Source: Lanius collurio (Eukaryota > Chordata > Aves > Passeriformes > Laniidae). Taken from it: 64,000 nt of DNA. The stretch lies in contig JACBWW010000004.1 of NCBI GenBank assembly GCA_020086605.1, forward strand, positions 8,069,382 through 8,133,381, in the 5' to 3' direction. The translations under genes were made by a program, and so were the position numbers. The first letter of the stretch is position 1; each line of letters begins with the position of its first letter. Below the pieces are notes generated by a model. It did not search any database. It worked only from the letters and a program-made list of their open reading frames with translations, and was not told where the DNA came from. This document shows positions 38,601 through 51,260 of the stretch, piece by piece.

Positions 38601-39984
38601 GCTCTCAGCAGGCTATTTCTTCTGAACAGTGATCTCTGCAAACTGTTTGGCCTCAAATTCTTGCTGTGAGCTTTTCAGAGAGCTGAAATTGGGAGTTTCT
38701 TAAGCCAACTGAATGCTAAGCCTTCTTGTCAGTAGGAAAGCTGGAGAGAGGAAGGATGCTCCCTCAGTTCTGGTGGGACTCTGAACCCCTGGTCTCAAAG
38801 AAGAACCACCAAATTCTCCTCACAAGGAACTCAGTGACAATGGCATGAAGAGTCAGTGGCATAGCCAGTGATGGCCAGAGGTGACAAGCTGTTAGAAAAC
38901 ATGTGTCCAATGAGGTCATGGAGCTTGCTGTGTAGTGTACTGTTGATCCAAGTCTATCTTAAATTAAAGTGTCAGTCTTTGGCTTGGAAGTTTCTGCACA
39001 GTAGATACCATGTCCTCCTTTAGGCTTTCTCTGTACATGCCAGCAAAGGAAAAAGGGAATACTAACTCTGCTGTCTGAGCATCGCTGTGAGAGTAATATA
39101 AACAGCAGCAATTAATCATCTACTTTGGGAGCATAGTTCAGATTAACTTTGTGAGGAACTTGAATGTGAGCTTGAAATTCTGAAAAAACCTTCAAGCCTT
39201 CAAATCTGAGAGAACAAATCATCTACTAATGATTTTTTTTTTTTTCAGTATAGATTAACTTTATGTATAGAGCTTAGAAAGGGGTTTTCCATCTCTTTCT
39301 CTCTTGGTGTTGTTGTGCTTTCATCTTTGCTGCAATTCTGCTCCCCTCCAGTGTCAGTTCTCACACATCTCTCATCTGTGCGTTTTGATGCATGCCTGTC
39401 CTGTGACTGCTGCCACCTGCATGTGCCTGGTACAGGCCCCACATGACACCCCTCCCCTTTTCTCTTGCTGCCTCTCTCTCTTTCTCAGACCACAGGGGCC
39501 ACACGATCACCACTTTCTCAGTGTGGCATTTCCTTCTGTGCGTTGCTCTCGCGTGTTGTTTATCTCTCGGAAGGATTGCAGCTATAGATAGCATCAGTGG
39601 AACTGTATCTGTCTAGGAGCAGATGTCTACCTCTGCCCTATCATCTTAATTGCCCTGCTGTGGCTCACCTACCAGAAGCCTTTTTTTTTGTTCCTGTCTT
39701 ACTTTTTTTCCCTGCTCCAATTTTGCAAATGATTAGTTCAAAACCAGCAGGACTCAGCTTATAGTCATAGGCTTTAGCTGGGCATATTTAATCTTTTAAC
39801 GAGAGAGAATCCCTTCGGTTCCTAACCTACTGGACAGTATTTTCTAAGGTCTTTGAGATTTTGTCTTATATTTTCATTTTATAATGAATTAGGTAAACAT
39901 TACTGAAGGAGAAACTAGAGAAGTAGGGAATTATTATAAAAGTATCAGTCAAAACCAAAGTGTAACAATCTGGACTAGGAGGAT

Positions 39985-40010
39985 AAGCAACTAATGTAAG
40001 CAACTAATGT
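39985..40010. repeat. exact 13-bp tandem duplication
   Basis: AAGCAACTAATGT occurs twice in immediate succession (39985-39997 and 39998-40010) with no mismatch. Confidence 0.95.
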
Positions 40011-41293
40011 AAATATATATGACAGACATACTCTTACCTGTTTCTAGGGCGTTGATAATTTAGAGTTTGATTTTTTTTTTTTTTTTTTGAGAGAGGAAAT
40101 TGAATCACACAGCACTTTAGAAGATTCTTCTATGTAAAAAATTTGAAAGGTATTAATTTGACAGGCTTAAATACAAGTGATCGAAATTATACCTTTCAGT
40201 CATTCTAGTTTTACATTGACCAACAGTAAAATATGGATTTGTTTAGTTTGGGACTTAAAACTTAGACTATGGGAAAGTAAAAAAAAAAAAAAGAAAAGAG
40301 CTGGCAAATGATTTATTGATTTATCCATTTTCCATTGTAACAACTTTAGGCATTTTGTAGAGGGCTGAAAAAAGTGTTTGTATCAGAAAGCTACACTTCA
40401 TTTACCTATGTTTGCCATGTGACAGAGATAGGTTTGAAAAGTATCCAGGCTTCAATTAGCTCAGGCTTAGCCTTAAGTTCACAATAAACCTTAAATCAAG
40501 ATTCACTTCAGTTTTTGAAATCATGCTGTGGAAAGGGCTTAATATTCTCATCCAAAAATATTTGGTCCTTTTGATGAATTAACACAAGTACAGTATTGTA
40601 ACAAATGCATACACAACAGCATACACATTTACTGTAAGTGATAAATTAAAATTAATCAAATATTACCATGCTAGTTTTTAAACTACTACAATTATTTCCA
40701 ATCACAGACAATACAAATCAACAGAAAAGTAGCACTCTGATGTACCAAGCTAGAAGAACTTCTATTTTAAGTACTTATATGCATATAAACTATAATTTAC
40801 ATCTCCCATCCTTTCTCCTATTTTAGTAAGAAGGACCTTCCAATTCAGGATGAGAATATCCTGTACCCAGCATCAGGAATGTGAATGTCACAAGATATCT
40901 AACTTCTATCAGAGCTGGTTACAGAAATTTTGCCAAAGTTAAATTAATTTTTTATTTCTTCCCCACTTCCCACCTCACTCCTCTTGCTCCTGCCCCATGA
41001 CAATTATGTTCTATTTTGCTGCATTTAATGTCTTCTTAAGATATCTCCTCACTTCTTCAGTGTCTTGAGAAAAGCTGAAGCTCTTTGTGCTTTATTTCAG
41101 GCACTGCACTAATAAAAGTTTCAAAATAAGTCAAATTCAGTGCAGAATCTTCATCTGATTTTTTTTTCCCTTTACTGTTTCACCTCAGCTTTTTAAACAG
41201 ATTAAATTTAGTCCAGAATTGCCCTTGCAAAGACAGTATCTTTTTACACATCGTAATCATTTCCGAAGTGTCAGCAAAACAAGGGGTTTTTTA

Positions 41294-41317
41294 CAACAGC
41301 AGCAGCAGCAACAGCAA
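41294..41317. repeat. short CAG/CAA repeat
   Basis: The units are CAA, four CAG, CAA, CAG, CAA. It is not within a recognisable coding frame. Confidence 0.9.
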
Positions 41318-42355
41318 ACTCATAGAGTTTTGGGAGGTGAGGTTCAATCTCTCTCGGTATCTCATCAGAGCTGTTAATTAAATTTCATTTGATAATATTT
41401 ACCGCAGGTCATGTTGAACCCTCCGCCCTCTCCTTTACAGACATACACACACATATAGAGACAAAAAAGTCAGACCTCAGGAAAGAAAGTGAAGCTTTTA
41501 AATCTACTTGTAATTGTAGCAGTTCTACTTTCAGAGTCTTCATCAGATTTTCAGAATGCTTACTGACAACACAACAAAACAGAAAGTAAGATTTAATCAA
41601 GACAGTTACTATCAGGTAAATTTTTGGTAAATATAAATGATCGATACTTAGCAGTTAAAATAAAATCATAAATTCAACAAAAAGCCCTAAGAATGAGTCC
41701 CACTTATTTTACTAAGAAATATAGCTAAAATTACAAACTTAGATAAAACTATGGGTCAGACAGATAACTCCCAGAGGCTCTCATATCCTGGAGATAAATG
41801 TAGTTCTTTATCTGCTTTCTCTTTAGCTTCAAAGATCTCTAGCAAGATTTCAAGCAAGTGCCCCTTTTTCTGTATCGACATCCCTTTTATCTGACCACTG
41901 CAGCAGGACAAGAGGGTACCTACATTCCTGTGAGTTCCTTAGGACCTGAGCTAGCTTTCCATTAATGTCCCTTATTTACAGGGAGTATATTTATTTCGAT
42001 ACTTGAGTTCTAAAAGTTCTGGAAAGCCTAGATATCTTCTCAATTAGCTGTAACAAGCAATAAGGGTAAGAAATAATTTTTGCTGCAGAATATTTGGGGT
42101 AAGGCGATCTGCTAAGCCTCCTGCTGCCTTGGGAAACAGACAACAGTCATAGAGCACTTCCTCAGCTTTACCACTGATATTCTGTGAGGTGTTTTGGACA
42201 AGTTACTAGACTTTTCTTATGCTTCTACTATCCTTTGGGAAAGGAAAGGATATCAGTGATAAAACTTTTTTCCACCTATTTTTTTTTTTTTTTTCCTTTC
42301 CTTATTAGATTTGAAGTTTTTGAAAGACTGGTGCTGGCTTTTGTGTGTCAGCAGA

Positions 42356-42378
42356 ACTAGGCTATACTAGGCTATACT
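42356..42378. repeat. 10-bp tandem duplication
   Basis: ACTAGGCTAT is present twice (42356-42365, 42366-42375) and a third unit begins (ACT). Confidence 0.95.
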
Positions 42379-43437
42379 TAGAATTTTTAGCCATTCTATA
42401 ATCCTAGTGATAAGAATAGTAAATATCTGAATGATTAATTGATGTGAAGAGGAATTTGGAGCTAATCTTAAACCTCAAATGAATCCAAATTGTTTAGATG
42501 GCAGTAGTCCAGATATTCAGAGCCATATCTGAATTTCTTTCAAGTATGAAATGTTTGGGTAGTTCAAGCCCAAAGGACTTAATTATCTTCATGACTAAAC
42601 TTGTAGTATCTCCATGGAATTGGAAATTCCTCCCTATTTATGCAGGCAAAATAGGGCTACATGTAAGAACAATGTGAACCAGGAGAGTGGGACCAGGCCA
42701 CCATGTGTTCACTATTATGGGCCATAACTTGGGGAAAGTGAGCTGTAGAAGAAGTACCAGTCAGGGAAGTGCTGTCCAACATCCCTTTCTGGTCATTTCT
42801 CCCTTAGCAGCCACCCAAAGCAGATCCATTTAGTTTCTCACTGTTATTCCCCATAATATAGCATTATGTGATTTGAATATGGACAGAAGGTTCGTTCTTC
42901 ACACCTCTTCCCAATTTTTCTTTTCTTGTTTCTGGTATGGTAACAAATTTTGGCAAAATCAGTGTCAACAGAGCCAGTATCAGCATCCACTATTATTTCA
43001 CTGAATACAGTATCTAGAACCACTGTTATATGTGTACATTATGAGTTGCTCAGGCCTATGCTTCTGATGCTCACAATTCAGTGGGACAAAAAGTAATAAT
43101 TTTGGAAAATTCAATCTGTGCATCTAAAAGTGGGTAGAAGAAGCTGGGTAGCTGAGGAAGTGTTTCATAAGGCACAGGCACTATGAACTGACTAAGCACG
43201 AATGGATACCTACTATTCTCTGTCAGAGAAATGAAGGAGTGAATGCAAACCTGCATAAAGTGCTCCAAGACCTGTGCTGCACTGGCTGAACTCCTCAGAC
43301 TACAGGGCATTGAGGCTTTAGAGATGAACCAGCTTTCTCAATCTCCAAGTTCACCTTACTGACCAACTCTAAAATTTCAGTCAATTGTAATGATTTCTGC
43401 AGATGAAGCCTGTCCATTTGGTGACTCTCTATGGGAT

Positions 43438-43442
<5 letters not shown>

Positions 43443-43475
<33 letters not shown>

Positions 43476-43500
43476 CAAAACAAACAAACAAACAAAAAAA
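43443..43500. repeat. A29 homopolymer followed by CAAA units
   Basis: An uninterrupted run of 29 A (43443-43471) is followed by CAAA/CAAAC units. I looked for a flanking target duplication and found none, so no retroposed insert is called. Confidence 0.9.
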
Positions 43501-45484
43501 AGCCATAAAAAACTTTGCCTTCCAGGTGTGCTAGAGAGTTATTTCTTTTTCCCACTATTTAAACAATTTTTTGGTTTTTTTCTATTTCGTCTTGTGTTTC
43601 CCCTGTAACATCTACAGTATATACACAGTTTTACTGAAGCCCCTGTATAATCCTTGCAGACTGCATTTAGAAGAAGAATTCATTGGGATTACATAGACCT
43701 TTCCCTGACTATAACAACTGAACTTTGAAGTGTTTGTTGGTCCTGCTCTAAAACAACCCCATATATAGAAGAGCACTTTTGAAGATGGCTAGATCATTCT
43801 ATCACTTGTTTGCTCTGTGGGGAGGAGCTATTGTTCTCAAAAACATCGAACTGGCTCTTCCCATTAGCAACAAGTCTATCACTAGCAATGTCTTTCATGA
43901 ATTTATGGCAAAGAATTATGGAAATAATATTTTTTTTCTGCATAGACTTGAAAAAAAGATTGTTTTCAAGAGTGTTGTTTTAAATATTTCATAAGAACAT
44001 GTTGATTTTAATGATTTCTTAAGGGAAACATTTCAGTGATTTAAAATCAAAATAGAATAATTTCTGCTTTTGTCTTCCAAATTTATCCTTCTAACATTTG
44101 TATTTTATTTTACTATTATTAACATTATACATCAGATATATATTTAATATTTCAAACTGATCTGTGAAAAAAGTTTTTGCTCTACTGAAGCAACATAACA
44201 ATATCAAAACAAATGTATTGTTCCACTTATTAGAAATAAATACTTTTAGAAGTTCTCCCCTGTTGCTCTGTGAATGTGGAGTTCTACATTTTGTCCTAGA
44301 TAGGCACAAAGGGAAAACTCAAGAAGTCAAGATTCATTCCAGCATTCCTAGGATGAAAACTGGCTGTTTTCAGAAGAAAAATGGGAAAAAAAAATATCAC
44401 AGGGAAAAAAAAAGCAATGCCTCTTCATATTGCCTTAGATACCTCCCTGGCCTTTGAGAATTTACCATACTGTCCAGCTCTGTCCCTTCAGTACTAATGC
44501 TGCTCCTCATTTTTTTGTGTTTTTCATGAGCCATACAACTAAACAGAACATTAAATTTTAAGTGTTGCTCAAGTACATTTTTTCCAGTAAACAAGTCATT
44601 TTGCAGAACAAACATCAGTCTTTTAAGTTAGGACATTCTTTATGAGAGATGACATGTTTGAGAGAGAATAAAGGAAAATGTTATTTACCCACTGAATGAT
44701 GGAGTCATGGTCATCAACATTACACAGAAACATTTGTGAATTATACAAGAGTATCTCAACTTTAACAAGAAAAAAAAAAGATACAAAGAAAAATAAATTA
44801 TTTGGCCTGACATTAGGGAAGCTCTAGCAATAGCAGCAGGGAAGAGGGTAAAGAATCCAAAAAATAAAAGACAGGGAAAAGGATAAAATCTGATTAATGG
44901 AGTTTGTAGATTGGAAAGCCTATCTGTGGTTCATTTAAACATGAATACCTAATGCAAGGCTAGGCAATCCCTTATAGCACTGACTTCTAGAAACTGTAAA
45001 AAAAGATCATGCTTTAGTCCTGCTATTACTTTGCCTTGATGATGGGAGAATATGAATGCTGTTTGAAAGATAGTACCATTTCTTTGATACATCAAAAAGC
45101 ACTCTGCAGTAGACTACTACTTTAGTAGGACACTTATAGTCAAAACCAGTATTTGACTATGTTCCTAATGTCATATTACAATGACAGACGCTCAAGGTAT
45201 ATCAATTTAATCTTAGTTCAAAAAATCTTTTAGTTCTGCTGTAGAGAACTCAAAATGGACTTTTATAGTTTTTCAGCTTGAAATTGGACAACGAATAACT
45301 TTTATAGTAAAAATGAAATGAAGAATATGGCTGAAAGGGTAATCATATTCAGATTTAAAAAATAAAGCACTTATTACTTATTTGGCCTAAAGTTTCCAAA
45401 TAGGAAGCTATGCTGATAAGAATGAGATTACACAATCAAAAATGAAGTTTTCTCACTACTAGAAGAGAGTGGCTCTGCATTTCT
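43501..45484. other. AT-rich non-coding sequence
   Basis: Short A runs lie near 44388-44412 and 44769-44779. No gene or named repeat recognised. Confidence 0.6.
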
Positions 45485-45724
45485 TGTTCATTTGTTTCAC
45501 AATGTTTAAGGATAATGAATGCTTTGAAATGAGTCCTGATATACCCTGATGGAAATGAGAATTAGGCTAACTTCATAGATGTTTGGCTGAACAGTTTCAT
45601 ATATGGCTCAGTATAATGCAAATAAATTTTGAGTCAGCTTGTACTTTTTGAAACTTCATCAGTGTAATATTTTGTGTTAAAAAAAAAAAAAAGAAAGAAA
45701 GAAAAAAAGAAAATGTTCATTTGT
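45485..45724 (+). mobile_element. possible retroposed insert with A-rich tail and target-site duplication
   Basis: TGTTCATTTGT occurs at 45485-45495 and again at 45714-45724. The second copy abuts an A-rich tail (45679-45713: A14, then GAAA units). Between them lie about 180 bases of AT-rich sequence with AATAAA at 45621-45626, 53 bases before the tail. A 3' A-rich tail flanked by an exact direct repeat is the hallmark of LINE-mediated retroposition of an RNA, here perhaps a truncated 3' UTR copy. I do not recognise the source. Against it: the signal-to-tail distance is long, and birds have few polyA-tailed retrocopies. Chance remains possible. Confidence 0.4.
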
Positions 45725-46389
45725 AGAATTATAACATGTAAAAAGTTCTTACAAAGGATAGGTGTTACCAGTCTCTGGTTTCACCAGATTGTAAAATGAA
45801 TCCATGGAGTGAGTCACGCATTTCAGTCACAGTACCTGGCAGCCAATTCATTACTCACAAAGAGATACAGAAATGGAGTGTACACACACTCATCACCAAT
45901 AAAACGTTTAACAGGTTTGCTTGACTTTAAAAAAATTTCCATGTCTAGATATAACCCAGCTTAGGATTCAACTATGTAATTTAAACAACTGGCCTTAGAG
46001 ATCAAAAAACACATGCTGCAGATAATGTAGGTTCTCTCTGCATGTGAACAGCTTTTTCTAGGTAGCATTGTAACTGTATGCAAAGACAAAAGGTGTGAAA
46101 TCATATCACTACAGAAAGCAGGTTTCTTTTCCTGTCAAACACTCTACTTGGAGGCTTCTTGTTTTTCAAGTCTTGCTATATTTGTTATGTTTGATTGCGA
46201 ACCCTCATCCCAGGAGGAAAATTGCCTTCCAGCTTCCTCTTTTTCAGATCTATTGGACCTCTTAGTGGTGGCAACAGTGACCAAAAACCCCCAAGCCCTA
46301 GCTATTCACAAGTCTGTACAATTTCTCATTTTTCCTTTCCTGTCATGGTTGCAATAATGAAATTCTGTGGAGTATCGTGGAAGTAAACT
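45725..46389. other. AT-rich non-coding sequence
   Basis: No gene or repeat recognised. Confidence 0.55.
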
Positions 46390-46760
46390 ATCCAACCCTT
46401 TGGTTTGCTTAAGAGGTAGTTTGTGGTCGGGTATCAAACAGACGTGTCGAATTACCTAACTTTAATTTCAAGTAATTGGTGAACAGAATTACCCTCAGGG
46501 TTGAGGGAATTATAAACAACGCAGCTCCTGGTAATTTTCTCCCCTCTGGATAGAGCCAAGTGGAAATTGCTGCTAGTGGGTATGTTAAAGCTGCTTGTGA
46601 CATTCTGAGAAGGTGGATATTTGCAAATAACACAGTTCACTTGACCCTCGCTGCTTGGCAATGAAAGAAAAACTATCTGAAGTACTTTCTTGGGGTTTTG
46701 GTAAGCACTATCCTTCTTTCCTGTGATTTCTGCAATGATCATTTAAGTGCTGGCAATAAT
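46390..46760. promoter_or_regulatory. candidate conserved non-coding element
   Basis: The block keeps CpGs (GACGTGTCGAATTACC at 46441) and carries several homeodomain-type TAATT/AATTA cores (46450, 46462, 46473, 46488, 46530). It also has ATTTGCAAAT at 46619-46628, the same palindrome seen at 28557. No simple repeats interrupt it. Motifs are seen directly; conservation and function are inferred. Confidence 0.35.
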
Positions 46761-47030
46761 TTGAGACAATTTCTTTTGAATAAGTTTTCATATGCGCAGC
46801 ATTAGCCTAATAAAAAGGACAATCCAGATTTGACCTCAAATGCTGCTCTTTAGCTAACATTATGTCTGCAAAAGAAACATAAAGCTTATACTGACTAGGC
46901 AGAAAAAGAAATAATAATATGCATGATATGCCCAGTATGCATTTTGTTTATCCTAATTGTTATGAAGGGGGCGAGGTGGAAGAATTCATGGGGTTTTCAC
47001 ATCCCAAAAGATTTTCTGTTGTCAATTCAA

Positions 47031-47100
47031 AGGGCCTGATTCTTGTATCACTTACACTGTGTTTCCTTGACTTGAATGGGTTTAATTTCATTTTATGTAG
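47031..47100 (-). repeat. probable second copy of the fold-back repeat family
   Basis: GGGCCTGATTCTTGTATCAC, then TTACACTGTGT and TTGACTTGAATGGG, follow the order I remember for the reverse complement of the family at 35320. The TCA-TTACAC phrase can be compared directly with the reverse complement of the right arm there. It is strongly diverged and incomplete. Confidence 0.4.
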
Positions 47101-50100
47101 GAAATGTCAACACACTCTCTTCATGGTATTCTATTCTGGACTCTCAAAATCAAGAAGTGAGGATAATTCAAAGCCTGAGATAAACACCTGAGCTCAAGTG
47201 GTCTCTTTCAGACTTGATTGGCATTAAGTAGGAGCCCAGCAGTTCTGTCAAATCCTTTCTTAATATAAACCAGTCAGATTATTTGGGATGCCTCCATCTC
47301 CACTCTTCATGTCTTGCTCTGTTTCCTCTGCTGTTCTGATCACTGCTGAGACTGATGGAATTTTTTTTGCTTTTATACCAAACTGAACAGCCTATCCACT
47401 GGGCCACCTGTCCCCTTAAGGGACTTTATGAAACAAAGACCACAAAACTAACCACCAGCTGCTGAGTCAGACTCATTTGCAGAAGCATAGGAATGATGAC
47501 CACACCATCTTTAAGTCCATGACTAGAAAGTTAATGTTTCTGGACTGGAATAGCACTTAACAACATGCATATGGTATATATTCAAACCCTCAAACAGAAA
47601 ACCTTGAAAAGCATGCTGCAGACACACAAGCCAAAGCCTGATGACTAAGAACTCAGCAAGCATCAGACAGAGCAGTGTGACCATCAGGCCACACAGTCCA
47701 TGGTTAAAGACAGTAGGATTGAGGTTCCCCATGGTCTGACACTGCACTCCTGAGGAGAGCAGAAAAAAAAGTGGCATAGCCCACTCTAGGCAAGTTAAAA
47801 AAAGGTATTCAGTGCATTAATATATTATTGACAAAGGTGCCAGTTGGTCAAAACTTGTAGGTCCCAGATTTTGTGGAATAGCTAAGTATATCAGTGCCCA
47901 AAAGAAAGAAAAACCTTTAGGAAGAATAAAATGTTCAGTAGACTCTACTTAATATTGCTGTGACTTTTACATGGTGAATTGCTGATGTTTGTAAAAAGAC
48001 AATATACTAGGGAAAAATATAGGGGTTTAATTTTATGTTCTGTATCTCTTTTCAAGGCTATTGTTAAGGCATGAAGGCAACCAAGAACCATACTGTAAGA
48101 GATTATGTGCCTGTGCCTTGAAATTTTTATTTCAAATAAAAATTGAATTTTAATTCTTATAATACAAGAGATGAAAGGCATTACTGTGTTGACTTCTACA
48201 TCAACTGCTGTAGTAACGAAGAGTGGCAATCCAGGCCCTCTCACTGAACAAAGATCTGGTTTTGCATGATGAAGTGTTTCTTTCAAGCGAGGGAGAAATC
48301 AGATATGAGATTTTTTACTTTCTCGTGCCACAGGACATTCAGTGTCTTACTAGTTCAGCAAGTTTTAGTCTCAGCTGCTTGTCAGGGCCTGTACATTGCC
48401 TCCATTTTGTTTGGTAACTGTTCATAGTTTAACCTGGGATTGTTCTCTTTTATTTGCAAACAGTCTTTGCCTTCCTCAGTTTAGAGTGCCATCCATAAGT
48501 GTCTGTGAGAGTGCTTGATAATGCTTTAGTTATTCTTATGGACAAACAGTTCAGTGCTTGCAAGATAGATAATCCTAGATAGATAGACAGAACTATTTAT
48601 CCACAAGGACAGCGATATTTGTGGGGGTTTTGTGGGGATGTCTCTAAGGAAAGCCAAAAATATCCCATGGTCAGTTTCTGTGGGTTTCAGAACACATGTG
48701 AGCGGCTGAGAGTCAAGTCTTGGGCTTGCACATCTTGTTTTATTCCAGTTGAGATCAACGGGCAGATAGAGATATGGCCCCAGGTGTTTTGAGCCTTTCC
48801 TTCCTTTTTAACTGGAGCTCGCCTTATCACCTTCAAACTGTTTCAAACTTATCATCTTTCAACTGTGGGAAACAGTGAACAAGTGAGTGAAGCCCTGCCT
48901 GTTTATGGGAAGCTGCTGCTGTGAGTGCCTGTCCGCACCACTTACACCTCAGCCCCACTTCCTTCTGGCAGTACCCGTTAGCAGCTCATGGCCCTCAGCA
49001 AACCTGCCCCACCAAAACCTCTTATAGGTGCAGCACAGAATTTCAGATCAAGCGCCTCAACTTTGACATTTCTTTTTTCAGCCGATAAAAGCTCTCTTTG
49101 GATCTTTCCGTTATTTGATTTTTTTCCTTTTCCTTTATTTATTTATTACTGAGCTATCTATGAGCAACTGGAGTAGACAAAACCCATTCTCTGGGTTTTT
49201 CAAACTTTGAGAAAGCTATGAGGCAGGAGGTTCTGCAAGCTGAAGTATTTCCTTTTTTTTTTTGTTCAATTTTATTACTCATTTACCATTTCATGTTTAA
49301 GCTTCTTATGTATAAAATCTCAATTCCAGTGGCATATTTTCTCCAAACACTAATTCATTCATGTTTGCAGTATAGCTTAAGACTAAGTGAAGAATTTTCC
49401 GTTTTCTCTTCTATTCCCTTCACTTTCTTGATAATACAGAAGTAACATCACAAACATACTTTGGTCATTCTTTTCATACTCCTTGCACTGATGGAATAAA
49501 GCATCCTAAATATGTGAAAAGCCTCTAAAATGTAGGAATGGCTTAAAAAGTAAGATATGTTTCTTTGTTTACAGTGATTTCAGAGTTTATATTCATCAAA
49601 ATTTCAAGCTTATTTATTCAATGCATGCTAAAAACATTTTATTCTATATTGAGATCCAAAATGCTTCTGAAAGCACATGAATACAGTAGTTATGAATGTA
49701 AAACAATAAAAAACTCACAGTGAAACTCTCACAACTATCAGCACGTCTCCCAGGTTAATAAGCAGAAATTTTTCATCAAGACATATTAAAAAAAAAAGGC
49801 CAAGCAGTTTTATAGTTTATATTCAACATTACCATTTTTACAAAAAGATAACTAGTGTAACCTACTACATTTAATTTTTAATTAACATTAAAAAGTGTGT
49901 TTTAGTTTAATCTTGTTCTCTGGTTTAACTCAGCCATAGTTTATGCAGAAGTCTTAGGAGTGGCTATGTCTTCTGATTTCCACAGATCTGGACGTTCTGA
50001 TTTGAAACACAAGTTCTATAATTCTATACAAATCACTTCTCCTGAGGTTTACCATGATATTCTTTCATTGAGAAAACACCTTTTTCTCCTCCTTCTACTG

Positions 50101-50170
50101 TACCCCTTTTAAGGCTAGTTAGAAAAATTAGTGTTAAATAAAAAAGTCGTAGGGGCTATGTTTGCAGTGT
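47101..50170. other. AT-rich non-coding sequence
   Basis: A moderately GC-rich part lies at about 48.7-49.0 kb without a coding signature. Short GATA-type units occur near 48575-48592. No gene recognised. Confidence 0.6.
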
Positions 50171-50329
50171 CATAGAATCACTAAGGTTGGAAAAGACCTT
50201 TAGGATCATCAAATACAACCATTAATTTGTCACTGCTGTGTCTACCATGTTTCCTAAGCACCACATCCACATGCCATCTAAATACCTTCAGGGTTGGTTA
50301 CTCAACCACTTTCCTGGGCAGCCAGTTCC

Positions 50330-50758
50330 AAGGCTAGACCACCCTTTCAGTGAACAAATTTTTCCTAATATTCAATCTAAAACTCCCCTGGCACAATTTG
50401 AAGTTATTTCAGTTTGTCCTATAGCTCACTACCTGGGAGAAGAGACTGACACTCACCTGGCTACAACCTCCTTTCAGGCAGTTGTAGAGAGCAATAAGGT
50501 TCCCCCTGAACCTTCTTTTCTCCAGGCTGAACAACCCCAGCTCCCTCAACCACTGGTAAGTGCTTCTCCAGACATTTAGATTCCCCTCTCTGGATATGCT
50601 CCAGCACCTCAATGTTTTTCTTGTAGTGAGGGGCCCAAAACAGAACACAGAATTCCAGGTGCAGCTCCACCATTGCTGAGCATGATCACTGTCCTGGCCA
50701 TACTGGACACACTGTTTCTGATATAAGATGAGGTGCCACTGACCTTCTTGGCCACCTG
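50330..50758 (-). pseudogene. CR1 reverse transcriptase C-terminal (thumb) remnant
   Basis: Directly after the internal deletion, minus-strand translation resumes with CAQVAKKV, the CR1 'QCA-AAKKANG' region, and then the segment corresponding to 'LEYCVQFWAP' (here [10 protein letters not shown] at about 50670-50620) in another frame. It degrades by stops and shifts into the 3' untranslated part. Confidence 0.85.
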
Positions 50759-51260
50759 GGCACACTGTCGATGTAGACAACATTCACAGCCTTTCCCTCA
50801 TCCACTAAGCAGGTCACCTTGTCATAGAAAAAGATCAGGTTGTTAAAATAGGACCTGTCTTAAACCCATGCTGAATGGGCCTGATCACCTGGTTGTCCTG
50901 TATGTGCTGTGTGATGGCACTGAAGATGATTGGCTCCATCACCTTCCCTGGCACCAAGTCAGGCTGATGGGCCTCCAGTTCACCAGATCCTCTTTCAGCT
51001 TCTTCTTGTAGATGAGTGTCATATTTGCCAATTTCCAGCCACCTGGCACCTTCCTGGTAAGCCAGGACCAATGATAAATGATGGAAAATGGCTCTTTGAC
51101 CATTTCTGTCAGCTCCCTCCGTTCCCTTGGGTGGATCCCATCCAGCCCCATAGACTTGTGTATGCCTAGGTGGTGTAGCAGCTTGCTGACCAGTTCTCCT
51201 CAGATTATGGGAGCTCCATTCTGCTCTCTGTCCTTTTCTTCCACACTTAAGGAGCTGAGT
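50759..51260 (-). pseudogene. CR1 reverse transcriptase, N-terminal part, frameshifted
   Basis: The minus-strand translation from 51151 gives MGLDGIHPRERREL, then KLANMTLIYKK and NWRPISLT, the fingers region of CR1 RT. The frame breaks at about 50960, where one base appears to be missing in the stretch that normally reads SLTSVPGK. The next frame continues PGKVMEPIIFSAI and QHGF to a stop. A second shift near 50850 leads to [21 protein letters not shown]. The run stops at the first palm Asp (YID), and the FSKAFD continuation and FADD motif are lost. Not functional. Confidence 0.93.

Larger units (their letters stand above)
35622..43442. other. AT-rich non-coding sequence
   Basis: It holds homopolymers at 40071-40088 (T), about 40280-40293 (A) and 42279-42294 (T), plus short tandem duplications at 39985-40010 and 42356-42378. 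A patch of CAG/CAA units lies at 41294-41317. No gene recognised. Confidence 0.65.

Noticed and set aside
43443..43500. A29 run as a possible retroposon tail
   Set aside because: No upstream AATAAA at a suitable distance and no flanking direct repeat; more simply an expanded homopolymer.
50409..50783. 124-codon minus-strand frame
   Set aside because: It overlaps the CR1 3' region in the wrong frame for most of its length; it is a by-product of the LINE remnant.
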